The notes below the pieces were generated by a model. The model did no database searches. It saw nothing but the letters and a program-made list of their open reading frames with translations, and was not told where the DNA came from. From assembly GCF_000455265.1 (NCBI RefSeq), contig NZ_HG005139.1:1930376-1994375 (forward strand): 64,000 nucleotides of DNA, in the 5' to 3' direction. This document shows positions 17,083 to 26,375 of the stretch, piece by piece. The stretch's first letter is position 1, and every line of letters begins with the position of its first letter. The translations under genes and the position numbers were made by a program. The DNA is from Paenibacillus antibioticophila (GTDB lineage: Bacteria > Bacillota > Bacilli > Paenibacillales > Paenibacillaceae).

Positions 17083-18498
17083 TTAACGGGAAATGACGTG
17101 AATTGGATGACCCTCAACCAATTCAGCAGCTTCCATCACGATTTCGCCAAGTGTAGGATGCGCATGAATCGTAAGGGAGATATCTTCGAGCGTCGCCCCC
17201 ATCTCGATAGCGAGCCCAAGCTCAGCAATCAGGTTGGATGCTTCGATACCAACGATTTGCGCGCCGAGAACAACCTCGTTCTCTTCATTCGCTACGATCT
17301 TGATGAAGCCTTCAGGCTGATTCAAGGACGTTGCACGGCCATTGCCTGCAAATGGGAACTTGCCCGATTTCACCTTGAAGCCTTGCTCTTTTGCTTCCTT
17401 CTCGGTAAGACCCACGCTGGAGCATTCAGGATCTGTGAATACAACCGCTGGGATTGCTTTGTAATCCACTACGGATGGCAGGCCGGAAATCACCTCGGCA
17501 GCTACCTTGCCTTCGTAAGAAGCTTTATGCGCAAGTGCAAGTCCAGGAACGATGTCGCCGATTGCGAAAATCTTCGGATTGCTTGTGCGGCCTTGATGGT
17601 CAACCTTGACCAGACCACGGTCGGTCAATTCCACACCAGCAAGCTCCAGACCCAGATCTCCATCCGTGTTTGGACGGCGTCCAACAGTTACAAGCAGGTA
17701 GTCTGCAGTAACTTCCTTGTTCTCACCGTTCACAGAATATTTCACAGTAACACTCTTATCGGTTTGTTCTGCACTTTCCGCTTTTGCATTTGTTACGATT
17801 TCAACGCCAGTCTTCTCCATGCTCTTCGCAACCAGGCGAGTCATATCCTTGTCAAAGCCAGGGAGAACCGTGTCCATGCCTTCGATGATCGTCACCTTGG
17901 TTCCGAACTTGGAGAACATTTGACCAAGCTCTGCACCGATGTAGCCGCCGCCGATTACAACGAGGCTGCCTGGAACTTCTTGAAGCTCAAGCGCTTCAGT
18001 CGAGGACAGGATGCGTCCGCCGAACGGGAATGGCTTCAATTCAATTGGACGGGAGCCAGTAGCCAGGATGCAATGCTTGAAACGGTAACGCGGGGATTCA
18101 TGATCGTTGAATGCACGCGCTTCGCTCTCATTGATGAACATCACTTCGCCGCTGAATACTTCAATCTTGTTGCCTTTAAGCAGACCCGTTACGCCTTGAG
18201 TCATTTTCTTAACGACACCGCTCTTGAATTCCTGGGTCTTCTTGAAGTCAACCTTTACGTTTTCAGCCGTGATCCCGAAGGCTTCGCCATGAAGTGCAGC
18301 TTCATATTGGTGAGCAGCAGCGATCAGAGCCTTCGATGGGATACATCCGCGGTTCAAGCATACGCCGCCGAGTTCCGATTTATCGACGATGACAACCTTT
18401 TGGCCCAGCTGGGCGGCACGAATGGCCGCCACATATCCGCCGGGACCGGCGCCTACGACTAGAGTATCAATATCTAAAGAAGCGTCTCCTACTACCAT
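17083..18498 (-). CDS. pdhD: Dihydrolipoyl dehydrogenase (E3)
   Basis: A flavoenzyme that reoxidises dihydrolipoamide on E2 and passes electrons to NAD+. 471 residues. FAD site DTLVVGAGPGGYVAA; redox disulfide in GGVCLNRGCIPSKAL; NAD site LVVIGGGYIGAELGQ; catalytic His-Glu pair near the end in IHAHPTLGEIVMEAA. GGAGG is 9 nt before the ATG, and only 4 bp separate it from the pdhC stop, so it is the last gene of pdhABCD. The same E3 may also serve other 2-oxo acid complexes. A strong terminator follows. Confidence 0.96.
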   Translation of the reverse strand: MVVGDASLDIDTLVVGAGPGGYVAAIRAAQLGQKVVIVDKSELGGVCLNRGCIPSKALIAAAHQYEAALHGEAFGITAENVKVDFKKTQEFKSGVVKKMTQGVTGLLKGNKIEVFSGEVMFINESEARAFNDHESPRYRFKHCILATGSRPIELKPFPFGGRILSSTEALELQEVPGSLVVIGGGYIGAELGQMFSKFGTKVTIIEGMDTVLPGFDKDMTRLVAKSMEKTGVEIVTNAKAESAEQTDKSVTVKYSVNGENKEVTADYLLVTVGRRPNTDGDLGLELAGVELTDRGLVKVDHQGRTSNPKIFAIGDIVPGLALAHKASYEGKVAAEVISGLPSVVDYKAIPAVVFTDPECSSVGLTEKEAKEQGFKVKSGKFPFAGNGRATSLNQPEGFIKIVANEENEVVLGAQIVGIEASNLIAELGLAIEMGATLEDISLTIHAHPTLGEIVMEAAELVEGHPIHVISR

Positions 18499-18502
18499 GT
18501 TG

Positions 18503-19828
18503 TTATACCTCCATTACGAGCAGCTCTGGGTTGCCGAGCAGCTGTTTGATATAGTTCATGAAGTTTTGTGCCGTTGCGCCGTCGATGAGGCGATGGTCAA
18601 AGCTGAGCGACAACGCCATGACAGGAGCCACTACAACCTCGCCGTTTCTCACAACAGGCTTCTCACTAATACGGCCCGTACCAAGGATAGCTACCTCAGG
18701 GTAGTTAATGATTGGTGTGAAGAACATGCCGCCGGCAGATCCGATATTCGAGATCGAAATCGTGCTGCCCTTCATTTCATTAGCAGACAGCTTGCCATCG
18801 CGGCCGCGTGCAGCCAGATCACTGATGGCTTCGGCGATCATCCAGATGCTCTTGCGGTCTGCCGATTTGATTACCGGAACGATCAGGCCGTTGTCGGTAT
18901 CCGTAGCAATCCCGATATCATAGTGCTTCTTGTAGACAATTTCGTTGTTCACTTCATCAATCGAAGCGTTAAGCGCAGGGAATTTACGGGATGCAGCTAC
19001 CAGCGCCTTAACGATAAATGGCAGGTAAGTGACCTTGATGCCCTTCTTCTCGGCAACCGGCTTCATCCGTGTACGGAAGGCTACCAGCTCGGTTACGTCC
19101 ACTTCGTCCATGATCGTAACGTGAGGAGCTGTATAGGCCGATTTAACCATTGCATTGGAAATCGCCTTGCGGATGCCCTTGAACGGCACGCGTTCTTCTT
19201 CCAGATCAGCGCTGCTCGAAGCAGCAGAAGCCGCTGCAGGTGCACTAACCGATTCTTCGGAAGCTTGGGAAGCTGCAGCTGCCGGTGCAGCAGAAGCACC
19301 GCCGCTCTTGAATGCATCTACGTCCTCGCGAGTCACCTTGCCAGCTTTACCGCTGCCGGTTACTTGCGCAATATCAATACCTTGCTCACGAGCATATTTG
19401 CGTACGCTTGGTGTTGCCAGCACTTCATGATTAGGAGCCGCCGGTGCAGCACCCGCTGCCGCGCCTTCTTTAGCGTCAGCAGGACTGGAAGCCGCAGGCG
19501 AAGAAGTCGTATCCGCTCCGCCCTTCGCCGAATCGGCTTCTTGGGCTTGCGCTTCTTCATGTGCCGGCTCTTGCTCAGGGATGTCGCCTTCCGCATCAAT
19601 TACAGCCACAACTTGGCCTACGCGGAAGATCGCGCCGTCAGTACCGAATACTTCAAGCACTGTACCATTGACTGGGCAAGGCACCTCAACGACAGCCTTG
19701 TCGTTTTGAACCTCCATTACGATATCTTCGTCAGTTACTTTGTCGCCGGCTTTGATGTGCATTTTAATAATTTCGCCTTCATGCAATCCTTCGCCGAGCT
19801 CAGGGAAGCGATATTCAAATTTAGCCAC
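18503..19828 (-). CDS. pdhC: Dihydrolipoamide acetyltransferase (E2) of pyruvate dehydrogenase
   Basis: The core of the complex, transferring acetyl from lipoamide to CoA. From GTG 19828 (AGGAGGT 7 nt upstream) the protein starts [14 protein letters not shown]. It has one lipoyl domain (1-78, lipoylated Lys44 in [10 protein letters not shown]), a Pro/Ala/Glu-rich linker, a peripheral subunit-binding domain near 130-165 ([16 protein letters not shown]), a second Ala-rich linker, and the catalytic domain ending in [16 protein letters not shown], with the active His in DHR. pdhB ends 268 bp upstream, far more than other gaps in this operon. The gap is filled by repeat B. Confidence 0.96.
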   Translation of the reverse strand: MAKFEYRFPELGEGLHEGEIIKMHIKAGDKVTDEDIVMEVQNDKAVVEVPCPVNGTVLEVFGTDGAIFRVGQVVAVIDAEGDIPEQEPAHEEAQAQEADSAKGGADTTSSPAASSPADAKEGAAAGAAPAAPNHEVLATPSVRKYAREQGIDIAQVTGSGKAGKVTREDVDAFKSGGASAAPAAAASQASEESVSAPAAASAASSSADLEEERVPFKGIRKAISNAMVKSAYTAPHVTIMDEVDVTELVAFRTRMKPVAEKKGIKVTYLPFIVKALVAASRKFPALNASIDEVNNEIVYKKHYDIGIATDTDNGLIVPVIKSADRKSIWMIAEAISDLAARGRDGKLSANEMKGSTISISNIGSAGGMFFTPIINYPEVAILGTGRISEKPVVRNGEVVVAPVMALSLSFDHRLIDGATAQNFMNYIKQLLGNPELLVMEV

Positions 19829-19867
19829 CTGGAAGACCTCCTGTTTCAATTTAGGATAGTTATAGTA

Positions 19868-20081
19868 CGTGTTCGAAAAGTCAGATTTTCAGCACCGAGA
19901 AGGTTGTGAGAACCCGAAGAAGGAGGAACGGAGTGTAGGCAAAACCTACATGAGCAAAATGCTTCTAAAGGAAGCATACCCCGTAAGCATCCGCTCGGAC
20001 TTCTAGGGTGAGCGCAAGATTCGATGTCGAATTAACCTCATGAATTACTTCGTGATCAAAAGATGACTTTTTGAACAACCT
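19868..20081 (+). repeat. Dispersed structured repeat, family B, copy 1, inside the pdh operon
   Basis: About 215 bp between pdhB and pdhC. The ends are inverted: CGTGTTCGAAAAGTCAG on the left, GATGACTTTTTGAAC on the right. Inside are short hairpins (GTAGGcaaaaCCTAC, ATGCTTCtaaagGAAGCAT, ATTCGATgTCGAAT) and AGAAGGAGGAACGGAGTG. A second full copy is at 63059-63270 and end fragments lie elsewhere. It has no conserved reading frame: the minus-strand frame open in copy 2 is stopped in copy 1. It looks like a MITE or structured RNA element. Confidence 0.85.
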
Positions 20082-20097
20082 CTTATGATTGTGTCAA

Positions 20098-21078
20098 TTA
20101 AAATTCAAGAACCTTGTTGACCCCTTCAATAATCCGGGCCGGAGTTGGAAGCCACTGATCTTCGATTTGTGCAAACGGATATACAGTATCCGGAGGCGTG
20201 ATACGAAGCACTGGAGCTTCCAGATGCAGAATAGCTCTTTCATTGATCTGAGCGATAATCTCAGCCGCCATACCTGCGGATTTTTGAGCCTCCTGAACCA
20301 CGATTGCACGATTTGTTTTCTTCACGGAAGCAACGATCGTATCGATATCAAGCGGCACCAGGGTACGAAGATCAATGACTTCAGCCTTGATTCCCTTTGT
20401 TTTCTCCAGCTCTTCAGCAGCCTTCACCGCTGTGTGAACCATCATGCCGTAAGCAATAATCGTAACATCGGAGCCTTCGCGCACAATGTTAGCTTTGCCA
20501 AGCTCAACCGTATATTCTCCTTCCGGCACTTCCGCACGGAAAGCATGGTACAGATTCAAGTGCTCCATGAAGAACACGGGATCGTTATCACGAATGGCAG
20601 AGATCATCAGACCCTTGGCATCATAAGGATTCGACGGAATAACCAGTTTGATCCCCGGAGTTTGGGCAATCAAGCCTTCAAGGGCATCCGTATGAAGTTC
20701 AGCCGCTTTAACACCGCCGCCGTATGGCGTACGGAATACAATCGGAGAATGATAGCGTCCGCCGGAACGGTAACGCATGCGCGCTGCCTGAACCAGAATT
20801 TGATCGAGCGCTTCGAAAATAAAGCCGACAAATTGAATTTCCGCTACAGGGCGGAAGCCTTGAATCCCGAGGCCGACAGCCATACCGCCAATTGCGGATT
20901 CAGCCAGCGGCGTATCAAATACACGCTCTTCTCCGAACTCCTTTTGCAAACCTTCTGTAACGCGGAATACCCCGCCGACATTACCTACGTCCTCTCCGAA
21001 CAGCAAGACATTCGGATCCCGGTTCAACTCTACGCGCATCGCATCGCGAATTGCTTCTTTCATATTCATTTGTGCCAT
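20098..21078 (-). CDS. pdhB: Pyruvate dehydrogenase E1 beta subunit
   Basis: Forms the alpha2beta2 thiamine-diphosphate decarboxylase with PdhA, oxidising pyruvate and acetylating the lipoyl arm of E2. 326 residues, the usual length. Typical segments are [70 protein letters not shown] and the C-terminal [20 protein letters not shown] precedes the ATG by 10 nt. It starts 36 bp after pdhA, as expected for one operon. Confidence 0.96.
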   Translation of the reverse strand: MAQMNMKEAIRDAMRVELNRDPNVLLFGEDVGNVGGVFRVTEGLQKEFGEERVFDTPLAESAIGGMAVGLGIQGFRPVAEIQFVGFIFEALDQILVQAARMRYRSGGRYHSPIVFRTPYGGGVKAAELHTDALEGLIAQTPGIKLVIPSNPYDAKGLMISAIRDNDPVFFMEHLNLYHAFRAEVPEGEYTVELGKANIVREGSDVTIIAYGMMVHTAVKAAEELEKTKGIKAEVIDLRTLVPLDIDTIVASVKKTNRAIVVQEAQKSAGMAAEIIAQINERAILHLEAPVLRITPPDTVYPFAQIEDQWLPTPARIIEGVNKVLEF

Positions 21079-21114
21079 TGCTTCATATCCTCCTCAATAG
21101 AACTTCTTTCAGGC

Positions 21115-22182
21115 TTATTTAAAATCCGCTTTTTGCTCTTCCAGATGCTTAGGCGTTTGCTCGAACATGCTGTCGATCAAACCAGGAACCGTCATCTTCT
21201 CGGTTTGTTCCGCTTTCTTGATCTGTTCGTTCACTTTTGCCTTGGCTTCTTCCTTCACGCGGGCCGTTTCTTCATCGTTCCAAAGTCCTTTTTTCTCCAG
21301 GTACTTGGCAAGACGGGCAATCGGATCCTTCTCGCTCCATTGTCCTTCCTCTTCCTTCGTCCGGTACTTACTTGTGTCATCGGACAAGGAATGCGGACGG
21401 AAACGGTAAGTCACAGCTTCGATCAACGTTGCTCCTTCGCCGTTGCGCGCACGCTCGGCAGCTTCCTGAACCGCACTGATCACGGCGGATACGTCCATGC
21501 CGTCGATCTTGATACCGCGAATCCCAGCCGCTACCGCTTTATGAGCAATGGACAAAGCCGCTGTTTGCTTCGAGAACGGAGTTGTAATGGCGTAACCGTT
21601 ATTTTGCACGAAGAAAATAACCGGCAGCTTATATACACCTGCATAGTTCAGCGCTTCGTAGAAATCGCCTTCGGACGATCCGCCGTCACCGGTATAAGTA
21701 ATGGCAACTTGCTTCTGCTTCTTCAACTTGTAGCCCATGGCAATACCCATGGCATGAAGAACCTGTGCGCCGATAATAATCTGAGGCATAAGTACGTTAA
21801 CACCCTCGGGAATTTCTCCGCCGTGTTGATGGCCGCGGGAATACAGGAAAGCCTGGTACAATGGAAGACCATGCCATACGAGCTGAGGCATATCGCGGTA
21901 ACCCGGGCAGACAAAGTCATTCTTGTCCAGTGCGAACTCACTGCCGACCATCGTCGCTTCTTGTCCGGATACCGGAGCATAAAATCCGAGACGACCTTGG
22001 CGTCCGAGGTTAATGGCGCGTTCGTCCCAAGTACGTGTAAATACCATACGGTACATTAATTCTTTCAACTGATCGTCCGACAAATTCGGGACCATATCTT
22101 TGTTAACAATTTCTCCATCCGGCGAAAGCACGGTTAAAGCTTCGACTTCCTCCGTATATACTTCATAAGGAATCTTGCTCAT
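21115..22182 (-). CDS. pdhA: Pyruvate dehydrogenase E1 alpha subunit
   Basis: The thiamine-diphosphate-binding subunit of E1. From ATG 22182 (GAGGTG 6 nt upstream) 355 residues are encoded. The TPP motif is TYTGDGGSSEGDFYEALNYA (GDG...N). PHSLSDDTSKYR is the conserved loop near the active site. Upstream in-frame codons to 22215 are unlikely starts because the Shine-Dalgarno lies between. It is the first gene of the operon, with a sigma-A-type promoter about 55 bp upstream. Confidence 0.96.
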   Translation of the reverse strand: MSKIPYEVYTEEVEALTVLSPDGEIVNKDMVPNLSDDQLKELMYRMVFTRTWDERAINLGRQGRLGFYAPVSGQEATMVGSEFALDKNDFVCPGYRDMPQLVWHGLPLYQAFLYSRGHQHGGEIPEGVNVLMPQIIIGAQVLHAMGIAMGYKLKKQKQVAITYTGDGGSSEGDFYEALNYAGVYKLPVIFFVQNNGYAITTPFSKQTAALSIAHKAVAAGIRGIKIDGMDVSAVISAVQEAAERARNGEGATLIEAVTYRFRPHSLSDDTSKYRTKEEEGQWSEKDPIARLAKYLEKKGLWNDEETARVKEEAKAKVNEQIKKAEQTEKMTVPGLIDSMFEQTPKHLEEQKADFK

Positions 22183-22234
22183 TTTCTTCACCTCGACAAA
22201 ATATTTGATTATCATGTTCCTCTGTTATAGAATT

Positions 22235-22264
22235 ATTATACAACTGTTTCATCTGATTAGTCAA
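22235..22264 (-). promoter_or_regulatory. Sigma-A promoter of the pdh operon
   Basis: The minus strand has TTGACT (22264-22259), an 18-bp spacer and TATAAT (22240-22235). Copies of TATAACAG surround it: 22306-22313 and 22328-22335 in the same orientation, 22 bp apart, and one inverted at 22222-22229. They may be operator sites for this or the divergent esterase promoter. Confidence 0.75.
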
Positions 22265-22437
22265 AGGGATTGCGATAAAATGACTAAACTTTTTATCTTT
22301 GTACGTATAACAGTCGATAAATAATTGTATAACAGAAGTCTTGCATTTGGCTTGTATGCGTTTTCTGTACTACTGGATATCTTAGCTTAAAGAGACTCCA
22401 AAAGCAAAATCTAAGAAAGCAGGGAGTGTGCCTAACT

Positions 22438-23166
22438 ATGACAGATTCGCGTTATTTAAAGCGGACGATTATTAAGGAAGAGCTCGAAAGCCGGTATCTC
22501 GGAGAGAAGCGAAAGCTTCGAATCTACCTGCCGCCTGGCTATAACGAAATCTTAAGTTACCCCGTTGTATATTGTCAGGACGGCGAAGAGTTTTTTAACT
22601 TTGGGCGAATCGCCACCCATGCCAATCAGCTGATATTAGATGAAGGCATTGATCCATTCATCATTGTCGGCATTGAAGTCGATACTTCGATCCGAACTGA
22701 AGAGTATGCTCCCTTCGGGAATCGCTTTGAAACCTACATGAACTGTATAACTGATGAGATTATTCCCTTCATTGAAAACAAATATCCCGTGCGGCGGGAG
22801 AAGCAAGAGCGTATCCTGGCCGGAGACTCGCTTGGCGGCTCCTTCTCTCTTCACCTGGCAATGAAACACAGCGATCTGTTTTGCAACATTATCAGCTTGT
22901 CCGGCGCATATTACGAGGCATCATTGAACATCATCGAATCCTACTCGGATCTCTCTTCCCTATCCGTCTTTATGATTGTAGGTCTTCAAGAGCAGGCCTA
23001 CACGACAGACACGGGAACCTATAACTTTGTCGAATTAAATCGGAGGGCCAAAGCTTTGCTGGAGGAGCGCGGAGCTAAAGTCTCCTATGCGGAGAAGGAC
23101 GGGAAGCACCTTTGGGGCTTCTGGCAACAGGAATTACCGGATGCGCTTGTTCATTTTTTAGGCTAA
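22438..23166 (+). CDS. Alpha/beta-hydrolase, putative esterase (Fes/YbbA-like)
   Basis: 242 residues. It resembles the esterase D / enterochelin esterase group: LRIYLPPGYNE, YPVVYCQDGEEFFNFG, the nucleophile elbow GDSLGGS near residue 130, and a C-terminal GKHLWGFW holding the probable catalytic His. No signal peptide, so it is cytoplasmic. Substrate unknown; a siderophore-ester or carbohydrate-ester role is possible, but no siderophore genes are nearby. I chose ATG 22438 because GGGAG stands 11 nt before it; a GTG at 22426 has no Shine-Dalgarno. It is divergent from pdhA and ends in a strong terminator. Confidence 0.85.
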   Translation: MTDSRYLKRTIIKEELESRYLGEKRKLRIYLPPGYNEILSYPVVYCQDGEEFFNFGRIATHANQLILDEGIDPFIIVGIEVDTSIRTEEYAPFGNRFETYMNCITDEIIPFIENKYPVRREKQERILAGDSLGGSFSLHLAMKHSDLFCNIISLSGAYYEASLNIIESYSDLSSLSVFMIVGLQEQAYTTDTGTYNFVELNRRAKALLEERGAKVSYAEKDGKHLWGFWQQELPDALVHFLG

Positions 23167-23173
23167 CTGCAAA

Positions 23174-23223
23174 TAAAAAAAGTTGAGCGAGAAAACGCAA
23201 GGTTTCTCTGTTCAACTTTTTTT
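23174..23223. terminator. Bidirectional terminator between convergent genes
   Basis: Arms AAAAAAAGTTGA ... TCAACTTTTTTT around GAGAAAAC/GTTTCTC give a long A/T-flanked stem. It serves the esterase gene and, from the other side, the TRIC channel gene. Confidence 0.9.
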
Positions 23224-23309
23224 AATGTGTTTCAGTACTTATTTCGCTGCAGAAGGCTTCCATGTCAGCAATTTTGGCACTTTCAGCTTCGGGATAGCCC
23301 TTTCTTTAT

Positions 23310-23954
23310 CTATAAAAGGCTGCTGTGCTCTGAATTCACGTTTTTGTTCGCGGATTTCAGGGAACGGCGCGGCAGCTTCCATTTAAAATGAACAGACAGC
23401 ATGCGGGCAAAAACGATCAGAACGAACAGGAATAACAAGCCTACTGTATTACTGAAGATGCCCAGTCCAACACTAAGACCACCAATCATTGCCCATACCG
23501 CATAAATCTCATCTCTGAGCACAAGCGGCTTCCGTCCGGCAAGACAATCCCGAATCATGCTTCCGCCAATCCCCGTTAGCACGGCAGCAACGACAACCGC
23601 AATTAATGGATGGTTCATGTTTGTAGCATATAGAGCCCCTTGGATTGCAAAGGCGGATAAACCAATTGCATCAAACAACGCTTCCGTCTTCTTCCAATGG
23701 GGAATCCATTTGATCGGAAGCAAAAAAGCGGCAAGGATCGATAACACCGCCCACAGAATCAATTCTCCCTGTGACCATAAGGTTGTAACAGGAACTCCAA
23801 TTAATACATTGCGGATGACCCCGCCTCCAAACGCCGTTACTAATCCCAGGACAAGCACACCTAGGATATCATAGTCCTCCTCCATTGCTACGAACGCACC
23901 TGACATAGCAAAGGCAGCTGTGCCAATGATGCTGAAAATATCAAATAAATGCAT
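23310..23954 (-). CDS. TRIC-type channel family protein (UPF0126)
   Basis: A hydrophobic protein of about 214 residues with seven predicted membrane helices in two repeats. Each repeat has the family glycine signature: TAFGGGVIRNVLIG near residue 60 and LTGIGGSMIRDCLAG near residue 144. Bacterial homologues form homotrimeric monovalent cation channels. I prefer ATG 23954 (MHLFDIFSIIGTAAFAMSGAF), which opens with the first helix; the longer frame to 23999 adds a polar leader without a Shine-Dalgarno. Monocistronic and convergent with the esterase. Confidence 0.88.
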   Translation of the reverse strand: MHLFDIFSIIGTAAFAMSGAFVAMEEDYDILGVLVLGLVTAFGGGVIRNVLIGVPVTTLWSQGELILWAVLSILAAFLLPIKWIPHWKKTEALFDAIGLSAFAIQGALYATNMNHPLIAVVVAAVLTGIGGSMIRDCLAGRKPLVLRDEIYAVWAMIGGLSVGLGIFSNTVGLLFLFVLIVFARMLSVHFKWKLPRRSLKSANKNVNSEHSSLL

Positions 23955-24108
23955 CTTCTGTTCTCTGCTCCCTCTCACATGCAATGTTTCTCCGTCCATT
24001 GTATTCCGGGCAGCTTAAATTGTGCAAGCTTAAAAGTTGAATTATACTAATATTTAATATTGATAAGATGAACTACCGGATTGAGACCAAGAAAGGAAGA
24101 TTTCAGAC

Positions 24109-24756
24109 ATGGAAGAGAAACGGGTATATATTTTTGCCGGCGGCCAAATTGACCCCTCCTGTCTTGAGCAAATCGCATTCACTGAAACTGATATGATCAT
24201 CGGAGCTGATCGCGGCGCTTTATTTCTAATCCAACATGGCCTGTCTCCTGATATTGCAGTCGGTGATTTTGATTCCGTCAGCCCTGAAGAACTGGATTTG
24301 ATCACCGCAAACAGCAAGCAATTCATTTCTTGTGATGCCATAGACAAAGATTTAACAGATACGGAGTTGGCTTTTGATTTGGCAATCGACAATAAAGCCA
24401 CCGAAGTGACGATGCTCGGCGTATTGGGAACCCGGTTTGACCACTCTCTGGCCAATGTACACATTATGATGCGCGGGCTGCAGCATCAAATCACAAGCTC
24501 CATCTGGGATGCGAATAATTATATTACCCTGACCGGAACGAGCTGCGAGTTGGAAGAACGAGGCTATACATATGTATCTTTGCTTCCTCTAACCACAGAG
24601 GTAACAGGAATCACACTGAAAGGCTTCATGTATCCCCTTGAGAACGCAACGATTAAGATGGGACAATCCCTTGGTGTCAGCAATCGCCTGACCCATGGCC
24701 GAGGAGTAATCCGAATAGACAGCGGCTTGCTGTTAATTATTCAGAGCAAGGACTGA
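24109..24756 (+). CDS. thiN: Thiamine pyrophosphokinase
   Basis: Transfers pyrophosphate from ATP to thiamine, giving the cofactor used by the nearby PdhA/PdhB and other enzymes. 215 residues. The N-terminal catalytic domain shows IGADRGALFLI, AVGDFDSVSPEE (metal-binding Asp residues) and DKDLTDTELAFDLAI; the C-terminal beta domain binds thiamine (ITLKGFMYPLENATI, GVSNRL). GAAAGGAAG precedes the ATG. Monocistronic, divergent from the TRIC gene, with a terminator 66 bp downstream. I see no TPP riboswitch, as expected for this salvage gene. Confidence 0.93.
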   Translation: MEEKRVYIFAGGQIDPSCLEQIAFTETDMIIGADRGALFLIQHGLSPDIAVGDFDSVSPEELDLITANSKQFISCDAIDKDLTDTELAFDLAIDNKATEVTMLGVLGTRFDHSLANVHIMMRGLQHQITSSIWDANNYITLTGTSCELEERGYTYVSLLPLTTEVTGITLKGFMYPLENATIKMGQSLGVSNRLTHGRGVIRIDSGLLLIIQSKD

Positions 24757-24822
24757 AACAGAAAAAAACGCCCGTAAAAATGACAGAATCGTAATATTTG
24801 TAAGTCTATCTTTATACGAATT

Positions 24823-24875
24823 AAAAGCACGGAAATCACTTGATCTATCAAGGAATTTCTGTGCTTTTTCTTTTT
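24823..24875 (+). terminator. Terminator of thiN
   Basis: The arms AAAAGCACGGAAATC and GAATTTCTGTGCTTTTT pair around an inner CTTGAtctaTCAAG stem. A T-rich tail (CTTTTTC) follows. Confidence 0.85.
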
Positions 24876-25051
24876 CTCCCCCACTTAAATTCTTACTATT
24901 TTGTAACTTTAATCTGTTTTTAATAATCAGAGGCAATCCCTTGCCCTGCAAGCAATACATCAATTATGGATGATTTTGGGTGAATAAAAAGCTGTTATAC
25001 TCGGTTTACAAGCTGGTCGACAAAATACAAGAAATTTGGAGGTATACTAAC

Positions 25052-25562
25052 ATGAACAGACACACACTATTCCAAAAAGTACTGACAATTGGAATCGCAT
25101 CGACTATCGGATTCGGCACATTGCTTGCAGGCGGAGCCGAAGCGGCACCGGTACAACAAGCGGAAAGCACTGCAGTATCCAAAGGCACACAGGTTGTTAA
25201 TTACGGAAAAAAAATTCATGGGTACACCATATAAATTCGGAGCCTCTACGTCTACAACCAGAGTATTTGACTGCTCTTCCTTTATGAAGCATATTTTCAA
25301 GAAATACGGCGTGACATTGCCTAGAACTTCTGCTCAACAATCCAAAGTCGGCGTTGCCGTATCCAGATCTAATCCGAAGGCAGGAGATTTAGTATTCTTC
25401 TCAAGCGGCAGCCGCTCCACAGGAAAAAATGTTACCCATGTCGCCGTATATATGGGGAATGGCAAAATTCTTCACACGTATGGCAAACCAGGCGTAACTG
25501 TATCCAACTTGAATTCTTCTTTCTGGAAAAAGGCTTATGTTAAAGCTCGCAGAGTACTCTAG
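25052..25562 (+). pseudogene. NlpC/P60 cell-wall hydrolase, frameshifted at an A8 run
   Basis: Two overlapping frames together encode one secreted peptidoglycan endopeptidase of about 170 residues. Frame 1 starts at ATG 25052 (GGAGG 9 nt upstream) with a signal peptide ending GAEAAP and runs to VVNYGKK, then stops at 25232. The NlpC/P60 domain continues in the +1 frame: GTPYKFGAS, catalytic Cys in VFDCSSFM, His in THVAVYMG and a third polar residue in ILHTYG, to TAG at 25562. The break is at eight A's (25207-25214). Seven A's would restore GKKFMGTPYKFG. It may be a real null allele, a slippery phase-variable tract, or a sequencing error. Confidence 0.85.
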
Positions 25563-25594
25563 TAATTGATCTCATAGCATTACCTCGACCGCAC

Positions 25595-25637
25595 AAGGGC
25601 TGCTGCCTGGCAAAACTGCCAGAAAGCAGTCCTTTTG
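25595..25637. terminator. Terminator after the NlpC/P60 gene
   Basis: AAGGGCTGCT pairs with AGCAGTCCTT, with an inner CTGGcaaaactGCCAG stem, then TTTGTC. It abuts the stop codon of the convergent response regulator gene and may serve both. Confidence 0.85.
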
Positions 25638-26315
25638 TCATCGAAGCACGTATCCCGTTCCCCTTACGGTATGAATCAGCTTATGGCGATGACCTTTATC
25701 AATCTTTTTTCGTAAATGCCTGATGTATACATCCACCACATTCGTGCCCGTTGAGAAATCATAGCCCCATACCTCCTGGAGAATAAGTTCTCTCGGGCAA
25801 ACCTGTTCAGCCCGCTTCACCAGAAAACGCAGCAATTCAAATTCCTTGACAGTTAATCTAATCAACTCTTCGCCCCGAAACACCCGTTTGGCCTTAAGCT
25901 CCATCCTCAAGTCAGCATATGCAAGCTCTAAAGGATTGCCGTCCGCAATGCGTCTGAACAACTCAATCCAGTGGCGTACACGAATGGCTAGCTCCTCGGT
26001 TGGGATACTTCCCTGCAATACCTCATGCGCTCCAGCAGAATAGGCTTGGGCTAATTGCCCGCTGGTCCAGTCCTCTACAATAAAAATCCAGGGCAAGGAT
26101 AACCGGATATCCCAGGCTCTCAGCCGATTCCAGGCAATCTCTTCCAGCGATGACGCGAAGATAAGGCATGCTTCCGGGGCGATCCGATCCATGTGCGCCT
26201 TCGCTTCATCTATATCCGGATACAGCCAAGGCTCAAAGCCAAGCTGCTCCAGCTCCTCCTTGCGCTCGGAAGCGTCAAAATGATTTGCCTCAACGATTAA
26301 TATACTGTCCTTCAT
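25638..26315 (-). CDS. Orphan OmpR-type response regulator with degenerate receiver
   Basis: 225 residues from ATG 26315 (GGAGG 10 nt upstream). The C-terminal winged helix is intact and of OmpR/PhoB type: LTVKEFELLRFLVKRAEQVCPRELIL, EVWGYD, NVVDVYIRHLRKKID, HTVRGTGYVLR. The N-terminal receiver is not: the acidic pair after the first strand reads VEANH, the phosphoacceptor position reads LIFASS with no Asp, and the conserved Lys is replaced near VLQGSIP. So it is probably not regulated by phosphorylation. No histidine kinase is adjacent. It sits just downstream of the Tad-like operon on the same strand, behind a terminator, and may regulate that system; this is inference. Confidence 0.88.
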   Translation of the reverse strand: MKDSILIVEANHFDASERKEELEQLGFEPWLYPDIDEAKAHMDRIAPEACLIFASSLEEIAWNRLRAWDIRLSLPWIFIVEDWTSGQLAQAYSAGAHEVLQGSIPTEELAIRVRHWIELFRRIADGNPLELAYADLRMELKAKRVFRGEELIRLTVKEFELLRFLVKRAEQVCPRELILQEVWGYDFSTGTNVVDVYIRHLRKKIDKGHRHKLIHTVRGTGYVLR

Positions 26316-26375
26316 CTCATCTCTGCCTCCAGCCTTGTTAGATCCGGGTGATTCCAATTACAGTTAAGATGGGCA

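Noticed and set aside
20089..22059. Plus-strand frame of 656 codons across pdhA/pdhB
   Set aside because: Antisense shadow of two certain genes.
23330..23360. GTTCGCGGATTTC near 23340 as a family-A fragment
   Set aside because: It is 13 bases only, lies within the TRIC gene end, and has no flanking similarity to family A.
24733..24963. 76-codon minus-strand frame after thiN
   Set aside because: It runs through the thiN terminator, has low complexity and no start signal.
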